Shown: positions 1-11,200 of the stretch, piece by piece
How the letters are laid out: every line of letters begins with the position of its first letter
Numbering within the stretch: the stretch's first letter is position 1
DNA from: Bacteroidaceae bacterium
Lineage (GTDB): Bacteria > Bacteroidota > Bacteroidia > Bacteroidales > Bacteroidaceae
NCBI GenBank assembly: GCA_017470525.1
Contig: JAFUYM010000047.1
Coordinates: forward strand, 1-60,519
Direction of reading: 5' to 3'
Length of the DNA stretch: 60,519 bases
Notes under the pieces: model-generated
Seen by the model: the letters and a program-made list of their open reading frames with translations, nothing else
What the model was told of the DNA's origin: nothing
The model's database searches: none
Program-made: the position numbers and the translations under genes

Positions 1-46
1 AGAAAGTTTTCATCCAATAAGTATAACTCAAAAAAACATTGACAAC

Positions 47-235
47 ATGAAGAAAATGTATGAAACACCAGAGATGGAGGTGCTGGAAATGAGCAGCGCC
101 CCCATGATGATTGAAGGTTCGGGCATTGATATGGGCGGCACTGGCGACCCTGATGCCAAGATGCGCATTGATGACCTCATCGAGGACGAGATTCTTCCTT
201 CCACTATCGACAAGGACCTCCTCCCCTTCCTTTGA
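47..235 (+). CDS. small acidic orphan peptide, 62 aa
   Basis: Begins MKKMYETPEMEVLEM and runs 62 residues to TGA. The N-terminal pattern (two lysines, an aromatic, then E-x-P-x-M-x-V) resembles short unannotated Bacteroidales peptides that I know only by that pattern. There is no hydrophobic signal and no cysteine. The rest is rich in Met, Asp and Glu, with a Gly-rich middle (GSGIDMGGTGD) and a very acidic C-terminal third. Only 46 bases lie upstream, so its promoter or operon partner is outside the window. Downstream is a 411-bp gap holding a three-arm palindrome. It could be a secreted or modified peptide precursor or a short regulator; I assign no function. Confidence 0.5.
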   Translation: MKKMYETPEMEVLEMSSAPMMIEGSGIDMGGTGDPDAKMRIDDLIEDEILPSTIDKDLLPFL

Positions 236-394
236 GCCTCATCGGTGACACCATAAAAAAGGGTACGAACTAACGTGGATCGGCGTTAACGGCAAATAAT
301 AAAACGAACGTAACCAAGTGACCGTTTTATGACGAAAAAGAGGGGTTTTCACACGAAGAGTCCTCAAAAACGGAACTTGTTGATTATCAGACAT

Positions 395-450
395 GCGCAC
401 TCAGCACCAAATGACAGGCGCTGAGTGCGCGTGTTATTTGGCGCTGGGTG
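395..450. repeat. three-arm palindrome, locus 1
   Basis: The left arm 395-405 (GCGCACTCAGC) pairs perfectly with 420-430 (11 bp). An overlapping, inward-shifted part of the same arm, 398-412, pairs with a second partner at 436-450 (13 of 15 Watson-Crick plus one G-T). The two pairings exclude each other, so the element could fold two ways. No T-run follows, so a simple Rho-independent terminator is unlikely. Confidence 0.7.
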
Positions 451-580
451 TTTGAAATCATATCGGCAGGGTGTGGAGGATGTATGGGTTTTCTGTTTGA
501 AGAAGTCAATCTATGCAAAAGGACGGTTGGGTTGGTTGGGATGAGGGTTCACCGCCCAATAATTCCGTTTCACCTATTTT

Positions 581-615
581 TTGCGTCTGTTTCACACGAA
601 AAGGGTGTACCTTTG
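581..615 (+). promoter_or_regulatory. Bacteroidetes-type promoter for the outer-membrane barrel gene
   Basis: The -7 box TACCTTTG is at 608-615 and a TTG of the -33 region is at 581-583, spaced 24 bases, slightly long. Transcription would start near 620, leaving a leader of about 25 bases before the ATG at 647. Confidence 0.65.
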
Positions 616-646
616 CGGTGAAATTGGATAAAAGAATAAAAGTAAA

Positions 647-3562
647 ATGGGAAAGATGAAGAAACTATTGATGTGGACTGCCATGATGCTGCTGTCATGT
701 GTCGGCATGTTCGCACAGAAAACGTTTAACGTTACCGGTACTTTGGTGGACAAGGAGACGGGGGAGGCGGTTGTGGCTGCTACCGTCCAGTTGCTCGCCT
801 TGCCGGACAGTTCATTCGTGGATGGCAAAACCACAGGGGAACAGGGCGTGTTTAATTTTAAGGAGGTGAAGAAGGGAACGTACACGCTGAAACTTTCATT
901 TGTTGGCTATGTCACGAAATATGTGGATGTGGACTTGACTGCCCAGAAAAAGAGCAATGTGGAAATCGGTTACATCACGATGTCGGCGGATGCCATTCTG
1001 CTGGAAGGAGCCAAGGTGACGGCTCATGCTGCGAAGGTGGCGGTGTCGGGTGACTCTCTGGTGTATAGTGCCTTGGCGTACCGTGTGCCAGAGGGTTCAA
1101 CACTTGAGGCACTTGTGAAGCAACTCCCTGGTGCGAAGGTGGATAAGGATGGCAACATCACCATCAATGGCAAGAAGGTCAGCAAGATTCTGGTGGATGG
1201 CAAGGAGTTCTTCCTGAACGACAAGGAGGTGGCGATGAAGAACATTCCGACAGAGATGATTGAAAAACTGAAGACCTACGACAGGAAGAGTGACCTCTCG
1301 CGTGTGACGGGTATTGACGATGGCGAGGAAGAGACGGTGCTCGACCTGACGGTGAAGAAGGGGATGAAAAATGGATGGTTCGGCAATGTGAACTTGGGTG
1401 CAGGAACGGAAAAGCGGTATGCGGAGCGTTTTAATGTCAACCGTTTCAACGATGATTTCCAAGCCACCGTGCTGGGAGGAGCCAACAACGTGGCAGATAT
1501 GGGCTACGGAGGTGGCGGCGGTCGTTGGGGCGGCTGGGGCGGTGGTCTGCGCAACAGCAAGGATGTGGGCGCCAACTTTGCGACCGACAAGCCTAAGTTG
1601 GAGACTGGCGGAAGTGTGCGTTACCGCTATGATGGCAGCGATACCGAAAACACGTCTTCGACAGAATATTTCAATGCTTCATTGGCGCGGTTCAATGAGG
1701 ACTTCAGCAAGGACTTCACCTCAAGCCAACGTGTGTCCGGCAATTTCCGCTTGGAATGGAAGCCCGACACGATGACCAATATCATCTTCCGTCCTGACGT
1801 GACCTATTCACGCAGCAGGGGAAGGGGGTACAGTTCGTCGGCTTCATATAGTGGTGACCCTAACGACACGATTCTCAACCATCTGATGGACATGGTGGTG
1901 AACACCAACGCAAACCGCAATATGAGTTATAGCGCCAATACCAGTATGGATGGGGAACTGCAGATGAACCGCAAGTTTAACAGCAAAGGTCGTAACTTGA
2001 CGCTGCGTGTGAACGGGAGTTACAGCGACGGGAAGGACAAGCAGTTGTCTGCCGCCAACATCACCTACAACTCATTAGGCACTGATCAGCAGAACAACCG
2101 ATACTATGAGACTCCTGCGAAGAACTGGAGCATAGAAGGGATGCTCACGTATAGCGAGCCGATAGCAGACCGAACCTATCTGCAGTTGAGTTACAGTTAC
2201 GAATACAGTTATAGCAAGAACGACCGCCGTGCCTACATCTATGAGTCTGATGCTTACCAGACGCTGTCAGAAAGCATGCAGGGCAACCGATACAACATCA
2301 ATGCTGTGTTGCGGTTTATGGACGAGATGAAATACGTGCTGGATGGCACCGATTCTGTTGCCAACCGACTCAGCCAGTTCTCGGAGTACCGCAACTACAA
2401 CCAGACCATCAACCTGAGTTTCCGCAAGGTGCGTGAAAAGTACAATTTCAGCATGGGACTTGACTTCCTGCCACAGCGCACGACGCTCAACTACAAATAC
2501 ATGGGATATACGTACCCGGAGATTACACGAAACGTGTTCAACATCGCTCCACGTGTCAATCTGCGCTGGAACTTCGACAAGCAGACGAACCTCTTTGTGC
2601 GCTACAACGGGCGGACACGCCAGCCCAGCATGACCAACCTGCTCGACATCAGGGATGACTCCAATCCGCTCGTCATCACAAAGGGTAACCCTGAACTGAA
2701 ACCTTCGTTCTCGCACAACCTTTTCGGTAATTTCAACACCTACAATGCTGAGCAGCAGCGGGGCATATACTCATGGTTCTGGTTCAATGCAACCCGAAAC
2801 AGCATTGACAATAAGACCACCTTCGACAATGTGACAGGTGTGCGCACCACGATGCCGATGAACATCAACGGCAATTGGAGCGGCGGAGGTGGCATTGGAT
2901 TCAATACGGGCTTGGGAAAAGAGAAGGCATTCAACATTGATGTGGATTTTGGAGGTGACTACTCGCGCCATGTGGGTTTCTACAATAATGCGTCGGGAAA
3001 TGACGATGCCACTGCCACTGACATCAAGTCCATCACAAAGAGCATTGACTTGGACACGGGACTGGAACTCTCCTACCGCAAGGATGATTTCAGCGCGTCG
3101 CTCAATGGGCGGCTGAACCATGTACACTCCAAGAACGACCGGAATGAGATGGGGAACATGAACACGTACGACTTCTCCTACGGGGCGGAAGTGGAGTGGA
3201 CAGCCCCGTGGGGCACTTCGCTGTCAACAGACATCGGCATGAGCAGCCGACGGGGATATTCGCAGCGCGAGATGAACACCAACGAACTGCTGTGGAACGC
3301 GCAAGTGGCTCATTCGTTCCTCAAAGGAAGCGCACTCACCGTCATGATTGAAGTCAATGACATTCTGGGTCAACAAAGCAATATCAGCCGTGACATCTCC
3401 GCTCTCATGCGCACCGACTCGCGCAGCAATGCCATTTATCAGTACGTAATGTTCAGAGTCATCTACAAGTTCAATGTGTTGGGAGGAAAGAATGCAATGG
3501 GCACTGACAACAAGCACTCGTCAGGTTGGGACGGCGGATATGGTGGCTGGGGATATTGGTGA
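647..3562 (+). CDS. TonB-dependent-receptor-like outer-membrane beta-barrel protein
   Basis: A 971-residue protein with a signal peptide cleaved after about residue 24 (MFAQ). A carboxypeptidase-regulatory-like beta-sandwich follows at about 25-110, then a plug-like segment with a G-x-ITINGKKV-x-KILVDGKEF block at about 130-215, and the rest is a large barrel. This is the layout of the Bacteroidetes 'outer membrane beta-barrel' family related to TonB receptors; no SusD partner follows. Oddities are a Gly/Trp-rich run at about residues 284-303 and a Gly/Trp-rich C-terminus ending in an aromatic residue. A sensor kinase and response regulator follow on the same strand, which suggests linked regulation, but they have their own promoter. 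The ATG at 647 is 9 bases before an alternative ATG at 656. The substrate is unknown. Confidence 0.85.
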   Translation: MGKMKKLLMWTAMMLLSCVGMFAQKTFNVTGTLVDKETGEAVVAATVQLLALPDSSFVDGKTTGEQGVFNFKEVKKGTYTLKLSFVGYVTKYVDVDLTAQKKSNVEIGYITMSADAILLEGAKVTAHAAKVAVSGDSLVYSALAYRVPEGSTLEALVKQLPGAKVDKDGNITINGKKVSKILVDGKEFFLNDKEVAMKNIPTEMIEKLKTYDRKSDLSRVTGIDDGEEETVLDLTVKKGMKNGWFGNVNLGAGTEKRYAERFNVNRFNDDFQATVLGGANNVADMGYGGGGGRWGGWGGGLRNSKDVGANFATDKPKLETGGSVRYRYDGSDTENTSSTEYFNASLARFNEDFSKDFTSSQRVSGNFRLEWKPDTMTNIIFRPDVTYSRSRGRGYSSSASYSGDPNDTILNHLMDMVVNTNANRNMSYSANTSMDGELQMNRKFNSKGRNLTLRVNGSYSDGKDKQLSAANITYNSLGTDQQNNRYYETPAKNWSIEGMLTYSEPIADRTYLQLSYSYEYSYSKNDRRAYIYESDAYQTLSESMQGNRYNINAVLRFMDEMKYVLDGTDSVANRLSQFSEYRNYNQTINLSFRKVREKYNFSMGLDFLPQRTTLNYKYMGYTYPEITRNVFNIAPRVNLRWNFDKQTNLFVRYNGRTRQPSMTNLLDIRDDSNPLVITKGNPELKPSFSHNLFGNFNTYNAEQQRGIYSWFWFNATRNSIDNKTTFDNVTGVRTTMPMNINGNWSGGGGIGFNTGLGKEKAFNIDVDFGGDYSRHVGFYNNASGNDDATATDIKSITKSIDLDTGLELSYRKDDFSASLNGRLNHVHSKNDRNEMGNMNTYDFSYGAEVEWTAPWGTSLSTDIGMSSRRGYSQREMNTNELLWNAQVAHSFLKGSALTVMIEVNDILGQQSNISRDISALMRTDSRSNAIYQYVMFRVIYKFNVLGGKNAMGTDNKHSSGWDGGYGGWGYW

Positions 3563-3614
3563 TTTGCCCCTAAAAATAAAAACGTTTTTTATTTGTATTG
3601 TGCTCGCTTAATCG

Positions 3615-3622
3615 TAACTTTG
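3615..3622 (+). promoter_or_regulatory. -7 promoter box directly before the sensor kinase ATG
   Basis: TAACTTTG lies only four bases before the ATG at 3627. With the usual start point a few bases past the box, the mRNA would begin at or next to the start codon, so it may be leaderless. A weak A/T-only hairpin at about 3574-3594 lies between the previous gene and this box. Confidence 0.6.
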
Positions 3623-3626
3623 CAGC

Positions 3627-4457
3627 ATGAAAGTGAAAAGAATCTTATTGGGTGTGCTCCTGGTACTGGGGCTGTCGGTGATAGGACTGCTGTTCTATTA
3701 TGCGGTATGGTTGATTACCGATGAGGATTTTAGGGAGGCGTTTAAATATGGTTGGCCTTGGAAATCGGGCATCATGCTGATTGATTATGCTGCCTGCTGC
3801 CTGTTCACGACGGTGGTGACGCTCTACTATTGGCGGTCTCGCGAACGCACGGAGAAGGAGCGAGACCGATTCCGCCTGCAGGCACTGGAGAACCAGTTGA
3901 GTCCACACTTCGTGTTCAACAATTTCAGCATTCTCGCCGACTTGATAGAGGTGAATCCCCAACGGGCATCAGAGTACCTGATGAACCTGTCGAAAGTCTA
4001 TCGTTATACGCTATCGCACCTTGACCATGACATGGTGACGTTGCAAGAAGAACTGGCGTTTCTTGACCGCTATCTCGCCCTGCTGCGACAGCGGTTTGGC
4101 GAGAGTGTGCAGGTGAGAATTTCCCCAGAAGTGCTCAAGGAAAGTGGAAAACTCCCTCCTGTCGCCCTACAGATGCTAATAGAGAATGCCATCAAGCATA
4201 ACGAGCATACGCTGGCTCGTCCGCTCATCATCAACGTGAGTAGTGACGGACGGCGCATCAGCGTGAGCAATCACAAGGAGCCTATTCTGAATGCAGCCTT
4301 GCCCGAGCAGGGCTTGTCTGCTCGTAACCTTTCCACCAACGTCGGAAATCACAATATTGTGGAGCGTTATCGTCTGTTGACCTCACGGAAAGTTGTCATC
4401 AACGACACTCATGATGAATATTGTGTCACTATTCCGTTAATCCCGATTGAACGATGA
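3627..4457 (+). CDS. LytS/YehU-type sensor histidine kinase
   Basis: A 276-residue inner-membrane kinase with two hydrophobic segments, about residues 5-27 and 48-68, separated by a short extracytoplasmic loop. A short charged linker leads to a His_kinase (PF06580-type) domain. The phosphoacceptor is probably His94 in LENQLSPHFVFNNF, and the ATP-binding N-box contains Asn187 in LIENAIKHNEH. The G-box region (GLSARNL) is degenerate compared with the usual GIGLxN. There is no periplasmic sensing domain, so the membrane helices or a partner must sense the signal. The stop overlaps the regulator's ATG by four bases (ATGA), a sign of translational coupling. It presumably phosphorylates the regulator at 4454. 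Confidence 0.9.
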   Translation: MKVKRILLGVLLVLGLSVIGLLFYYAVWLITDEDFREAFKYGWPWKSGIMLIDYAACCLFTTVVTLYYWRSRERTEKERDRFRLQALENQLSPHFVFNNFSILADLIEVNPQRASEYLMNLSKVYRYTLSHLDHDMVTLQEELAFLDRYLALLRQRFGESVQVRISPEVLKESGKLPPVALQMLIENAIKHNEHTLARPLIINVSSDGRRISVSNHKEPILNAALPEQGLSARNLSTNVGNHNIVERYRLLTSRKVVINDTHDEYCVTIPLIPIER

Positions 4458-5230
4458 AAGTACTGATTATTGAAGACGAGCAGAGCAGTGCTGACCGACT
4501 GAGAAGAATGCTCGAAGGTGAGCACGAAATTGTGGGTGTTGCTGCCAGCAATGCCGATGTGGAGGCTTTCTTTACCCATGAGGCAAAGGAGGGGGTCGAT
4601 TTGATTCTGTCAGACATCCAGTTAGGCGATGGACTCAGTTTCGAGTCGCTTCGTAAGGTACCGACGGCAATTCCTGTCATCTTCACCACTGCCTACGACC
4701 ACTATGCTGTGCAGGCATTCCGCTTCAATAGCATCGACTATCTGCTGAAGCCCATTGATAATGAGGAATTGCAAGTGGCTTTGGCGAAGGTGAAGCCTAT
4801 GGTTCAGTCACAAGCATCAATTCTCAATTCGCCCTCTACTACTGATGCCATCGCCCAATTGTTAGAGTCTGTCCGTAGTCAGTACATTCGTTATAGAGAG
4901 CGTTTTCTCATCTCTTATCGTGATACCTACATTGTGATTCCCGTCAATGAGGTGAGTCACCTCGGTATTAAGGACGGTGTGGTGCATCTATACTCCCAAA
5001 CGGGAAAATCCCATGTGCTCAATCTCACGCTCGACGAATTGGAAAGTCAACTCGACCCTACGCGCTTCATTCGAGCCAACCGCCAATACATCGTCAGTGC
5101 TGCTGCTGTCGAGAAACTTTCCACCTTCTTTCTTGGCAAGATGCGCATCCACATGAAAGGTTATCCCGACACCGACATCATCGTGAGCCGAGATAAAGTG
5201 TCAACTGTAAAGAAATGGTTGGATTATTGA
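4454..5230 (+). CDS. LytTR-family response regulator
   Basis: A 258-residue regulator. The receiver domain, about residues 1-120, has the acidic pocket EDE at 7-9, phosphoacceptor Asp54 (LILSDIQLGDG), switch Thr79 and conserved Lys99 (YLLKP). A LytTR DNA-binding domain occupies about 150-258 and includes RFIRANRQYIV. Members of this family bind short direct repeats upstream of target genes. It is translationally coupled to the kinase at 3627. The adjacent barrel gene at 647 is a plausible target, but I did not identify a binding site. The gene ends 8 bp from the convergent sprA stop. Confidence 0.92.
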   Translation: MKVLIIEDEQSSADRLRRMLEGEHEIVGVAASNADVEAFFTHEAKEGVDLILSDIQLGDGLSFESLRKVPTAIPVIFTTAYDHYAVQAFRFNSIDYLLKPIDNEELQVALAKVKPMVQSQASILNSPSTTDAIAQLLESVRSQYIRYRERFLISYRDTYIVIPVNEVSHLGIKDGVVHLYSQTGKSHVLNLTLDELESQLDPTRFIRANRQYIVSAAAVEKLSTFFLGKMRIHMKGYPDTDIIVSRDKVSTVKKWLDY

Positions 5231-5238
5231 ACCCTCAA

Positions 5239-8200
5239 TTACCTTGTCAATGAGAACTTCATGCTGACACCGAAGTCGGCATTGGTGGTGGGGTAGGAGG
5301 ATTGGGAAACGAGAGGCACGTTTTTCTGCCAGTCGAGGAAGCCTGTGAGGGTGAGCAGACGGCTGAAGGTGTAGTCGCCTGAGAGTTTGAGTTGGTAGGC
5401 TGTGGCACCACTGGTGGCTGTGGTGACGGCTGTCTGGATGTTGCGGTTGAGGGCATTCTGCAGACGGTAGGTGAACTCGGCACGGAGGTTGAGGTCGTGG
5501 CTCACGGTGTTGCGTGTACGTGCCGTAGTTTTTGATGTGCTGTTGGTGTCTTCTTCTTTTTTCTTGCCTTTTGATTTCGATTTCGATTTTCTGCCTTCGT
5601 TGCTCTGGATAGACTTGGCGCCGAAGAGGTTGATGTCTTTGACTTTATAGCCGAAACCGATGGAGATGTCGTTGGAGAAGTTTTCGGTCAGTGCCACACT
5701 GGTCATAGAGAGGTTGAGGGTGCGTGTCTTGTTGTAACTCAGTTTGGCGGTCAGTCCGCTGTTGAAACTCATGTCAACGCCAATGAGCGGTGAGAAGGAC
5801 TCATTGATGCTGACGGTGGAGACATTGTACATGGAACTTGGGATGGGGTTGCCTGTGGTGACATCCTTGATGAATCCCCATTCGCCCATGTATTCCATGA
5901 AGTTGGAGTAGGAGTTATAGGCTCCCACGGAGTAGATGCTCTTGTAGGCGTGGTTGATGTTGAAACTCTTGAAGTGGTCGGCAAACCACGGGGAGATTTT
6001 GGTGAGTCCGCTGTATTGGATGCTCCAGTTGGGCATGAGCCGTGCGAGGGCTGGGAAGATGTCGAGTGGTGAGGAGATGGCATTGCCTCCGCAGTAGGCG
6101 GACAGGAATGCTGGCACCATCACGTCGGCGGAGTAGAGTTCTACACCGCCGTTTTCGGCATTGTAGGCTTTACCCGCAAATTCTGTTCCCGCAGCCGTAG
6201 GATAGGTGGTTGGGGCGTATTTTTGTTCCAGCCGCTGTTGAATGATCGGCATGTTGTCGAGGAACTTCTGGAAGTGTTTCGAGTGGTAGTTGTTGTTGAT
6301 GTTGCCGGCGGACTCGAATGCGGAACTGGCAGAAATGACTGTCATGGAGAAACTTCCACTTTGTGTCTTCGGCATGCCGTCGTACATGAACTGGATGGTT
6401 TTCGATTTGTTGACCGTGCGGGAGGCATTGAGGTCAATCTTGAAGTCCCTAAAAGGTTCGAGGGTTGCTTTCAGTTGCAGGTCTTGCATGGCTGCAGTGG
6501 AGGCTGGTGTGGTGATGTTGGAGTCGTTCTGCATCAGCCAACCGTTGCGGGCAGCCTTGTCAATGTAACTGTCGCCCACGGCTCCGAAGGCGAAACCGAG
6601 ACCTGGCGACATCAAGCCATCTACGCTTTTCTGTCCGAAGGCATCGCCCACTTCGGTGCGGAAGCCTGGAAGGGTGAGGGCGTATGTGTTGCGGTAGGAG
6701 ATGCTGGCATTGCGCACCAGCATCAAACCACGTGCCAAGACTTGTGCGGTCTTGTACCATGAGAGGTTTTCGAGTGGTTGCTTGGCAACTACGTTTATCT
6801 TGATAGGGATGCTGTCTTGGTTCTTCACCTTGATGGTGTTGGCATCCACTTTCTTGTATTTCAGTTTGTAGGTCTTGCCTTCTGCTGTGGAGGCACGGAC
6901 GATGAGCCGCTTGGAGTTTTGTCCGTGTTTCACCTCGGTGGCTGTGGAGTCGTTGAGGGTGACTTCCTGTGTGAAGCCTTTGGTTTTCTTGTTATCGGCT
7001 TTGGCAGAGGCGTTAGACTTGCCTGCCTTTCCTGCGTCTTTTGTATCTTCGGAGTTATCCCCCTCTTTGGAGTTGTTCTTCGAGTCTTTTGTGTCTTTAG
7101 CAGTGGTCTTGGCATTCTTGCTGGCAGTGGTTTTGTTCTTGTTGCTGGACGATTTGTTGCTGCCAGAGAAGCGTTTTTCTGTCTCATCAAGGAATTTCCA
7201 TTTCTTGTAGAGATTCGTGAGGTTCACTTGACCATTCAGGTTGACGGTGCGTTGGGTGCCAACGGTGTGTCCCAGCGATGTGCCGTCTTCCAGTTCGGTG
7301 CCTCGTGTCCAGTTGTAGTTGGCATTGTAGGAACCATCAGCAGTCATCCAGTCAAGGATTGGAATCTTATTGAGTGGCACTTGATAGGACCCCGTGAAGG
7401 TGCTGCGATAAGTGAGTGGGCGACCGAATGAGGCGAGACTGCGTTTCACGGAGTCTTTCCATGCTGCATATTCGTCGGGATAGAGGTTTTTGTTCACAAC
7501 GGTGTTGGGTGCCTCAATTTCAGCGTGGGTGGAAGAGGTCCACGAGAGTTTCATCGCTTTGAAAATGTCCCACCGTACGGTCAGGTCTCGGTTCCAGAGG
7601 AACTGATTGGAGAAGGTGACTGGCAGTTTGGTGTCGGTGTCGATGTCGCGCTCTTGGAATTCGTAGTAGTTGCGTGTGATGTCGGTGTTGAAGGCAATGC
7701 TCTGTGGCAACCATTGCAGGTTTTGTGCCTTCAGAATGTCAAGCCACTTCGATTTGCCTTTCAGATTCTTGAATGGCTCCAATGCTTTGTACTTGGGCGA
7801 ATAGTTGTAGGAGAGGTTGAACTTCCAGTTTTCCTCATTCTCATAGACGGTGGTCTCACCAGTCTTGTATTGCTGACTGTAACTGTAACTAACGGCAAAG
7901 TTGGCGGGGTCGTATGGCATGGGCTTGCGACTCTGCAACTGCGATTTCCAGTTTGACAGTGAGAAATTCTTGTTCTTGACAATGGTCTCGGTGAGGCTGC
8001 TGAGTGAGTCACGTGCAGCCTTAGTCTCACATTCGTCGAGAGCATCTTTCAGGAGCATGTCCGTGTCGAATGGATTGTACTTGGGCGAGATTTTCTGCCA
8101 GGAATAGGAATAATAGAAAGGCAACTGCATCTTCCACTTTTCAGGGAAGAACTTGCCAAGTTCCAGTTGGGTGGTGATGCCCCATTCGTAGAGGTTGTCG

Positions 8201-11200
8201 TCGCGGCGTTCGCTCACTCCTTCTTCCAGACCACCGAAGCCTGCGGTTTCGACATGTCCGGTGACATTGACAGAACCGAGGTCGGACAACTGCACATTCA
8301 GGTTACCTTGCGCAGCCCAACCACCTTCGTTGGTGTAGTCCTGCATTCGAAGTTCGTTCACCCATACTTCCACGCTGTTTGTGCGGCGTCCGTTGTTGCG
8401 CACGCCAATCATCATGGTCTTCACCTCACCTAACGAAGGATTGCCGACAATGCTGATTTTGTTGTTGGGCTTGTCTGCATCGTAGGTATAGTAAAGTTGT
8501 GTGTAACTTGCTTCACCATTGGCTTTGGCAACGTTACGCTCGTGTTTCAGATTCGTGAAGACATCGAAGTTGATGTCAAGCATGTTCTCTTCAGGCCAAA
8601 CGGCTTTACATCCTTGGGTGGTGTAGGTGTCGTAGTGCCCGGCAGGAGTGAGTTTGAGCGGTATTTCATATTCGTAGTAGTTGCTCTTGTAGTCGCTGCC
8701 GATGCGGAAGAAGAGGCTCATCTGATTGTCTTGCAGTTCGGTGTCGCCAGTCAAGGCGTTGGCATGAACAAACATCTGCAAGTGTTTGTAGTGGCGCAGG
8801 TCTTTGTTCAGGTTCTTATAGACGGCACGGGCATCGCCTGTGGCAAGGTTTTCGACAGTCAGGGCAAGGGCTTGTTCGTTCTCTTGTGTGAGTTGTGGTT
8901 GCTGAGGGTCAAGAATACGTGTGACACCAGGGGGCAGCACATAGTTGACGGGGGTCTTGTCGTTGTTCTCTTCGATGTTGACGGCAGAGGGAACGATGGT
9001 TCCGCTCACACTGGGCTTCTCGCCTGTGTAGAGCGTTTGGGTATAGTTGCGCCATTCTCCCGTTACGAGGTCGAGGTTGGCAAGACGCACGATGATAGGT
9101 TGCTCAAAGCCTGTCATGTACATACGTATGAAGCGGATGCTGGAGAAGTCGTTGATGCTGCCTTCCTTGCCTTCGAACTCATCGACAGGGATACGGAACT
9201 CATACCAAGTGGCTTTCTCCTTGTTGCCGTTGCGGAGCGATACTGAGGTCTCACGGGAATCGACAATGAAGTTCCTGCCCACGACCATGTCTTCAGGACG
9301 TAGGCTGACGTGATACTCGAAGAAATTCTCGTACTCGTTCATGGTGTAGTCGGAGTTGACGTCTTCGGCATCGGGAGTGCTCTTGTAAGCGGTTGAGTAA
9401 CTTTCGCCCGACTCACTGGTGTTGGGTGAGTTGCCTTCGGGTGAATTGATGTATTTGTAGCGGTCGAGGATGGAGGTCTGGGCGGCATCGAAGTCGCTGC
9501 CACGGAAGTAGTGGTAGTCATCGCCTGCGGGGTCATTGTAGATGGAATCGTAGGCAGTCGTGTTGACCTTTCCTTTTATCTCGTTGAGGTAGTCGGCGTA
9601 GATGCCATAGGAACGCTCGTCGGCATCGGCAAGACCATTGAGACCGATGTCCTGCTTTTGGCGGGCACCACTTTCGTTGGAGAAGGAATAGACCACGGAC
9701 TTTTCGCTGGGCACACGTCCCCAGATGGTTTCCGTATAGGTGGAGGCGTTGCTGACAGGCATACCACTTTCATAGAACTTCTTGCCGTCTTTCAGAATGT
9801 CTTCGCTGATGTCACCAAGGTTGATGTAGAAGTCACCACCATATTTGCGGTCATCTTTCGTGTAGATGAAAGGGTCAAGCATCCAGAACTCGATGTACTG
9901 CACATTGCTGGTCTCGAAGTCGCTTTGGTCAATCTTTCTCATCATACCGCCCCATCGTTTCTTGGGATCGTTCAGATGGGCGTTCTCATCCACGTCGGTG
10001 TCGAGGTTGTAAGGACCGCGTTCATTGGGATAATAAGCGAGGTTGAGAATGCTCAAGGTGTTGCTCTCACCCATATTGGTGTCGCGGTTAGGATAGACTT
10101 CACGCACATAGACCTCACGTACATAGTGGTTGGAGAGTTGGTCGAGGTCGCTCTTGATGTGACCAGGGGTGAGCGAGGAAGAACGACGGGTGAAGAGAGG
10201 GTCGATATTGTACCATGCCAATCGGGCACGGTTGTAACCGTATCTTACATCGTTTGACAACTTTCCATATTCCAGATGGGACGGTGTGGAAGAAAGAACC
10301 CATTCCTTTGGGTTGCCGATGTCATGTGGGGCTTTGGTGCCTTCGAAGTCATCAAGATAGGAGGCGTTACCTTGTGTCTCTTTCGACTCTCCTGCCTTGA
10401 GTTGGGCATATTCACCTGTGAAAGAGATGGAAGATGGGGCACTCAAGTTGAGGAATGGCAGTTTGTCAAGCAAATTAGTGAGCCATTGTGAGTTCTGTTT
10501 CCAATTCATGTGCAGCCCCCACAGCATGTTGTTCAGTGGTTCTGAACCCATGGTGACTTTGGAGGTCAATGGTTTTTCGCTGACTTTCAGCCATGTACCA
10601 CCAATGTTGAAGTTCTTGGAGAAATCATATTCCCAATTGACACCCAGCATCGTTTTGCGCATGAAGGAGATGTTGTCTTGGCTCTCAAGGCTGACGCTGA
10701 CGTTGGTGCCTGCATCAATGATGCTTTGGTTGATAATGGTGACAGTACCACTGGAATAATCGACCGTGTAGTCGCTACCTTCGGTGAGGGTGACACCGCC
10801 TGCACTGACGACAACAGAACCTTTAGGAATGAGGGTGCTTCCATCTGAAATCCTGATGACGCTACCGCTGGAGGCTTTGTATTCACCTGACAATGTGAAC
10901 TTGTTTTTCTCGGCAATCTGTTTGGCAACTGTCTTGGTCGAGTCGTACAGTTCGTCATAGCAATATTTGTCTGCTAAAGCATCGTCACCTAATTTGTTCC
11001 GCAACCAGTCGCCAAAAGGTTCGACAACAGGGAAGAAGACGCGTCCTGTTTGTGCCTGAATCGTATAACCTTCGATAAAATCGAACTTACCGTTAGGATT
11101 CGTCTTGTTGTTGTCGTCCAAACGGTCTAAGTTCATCATCTTCAAAAGGGTTGTCTGTTTGAATAGTTCTTCTGGGATGTAACTGAGACTGACACCAAGT

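Larger units (their letters stand above)
236..646. other. 411-bp intergenic region, no gene
   Basis: Neither strand holds a convincing reading frame. The stretch contains the three-arm palindrome at 395-450 and the promoter of the next gene near 581-615. The remainder is unremarkable sequence. Confidence 0.6.
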
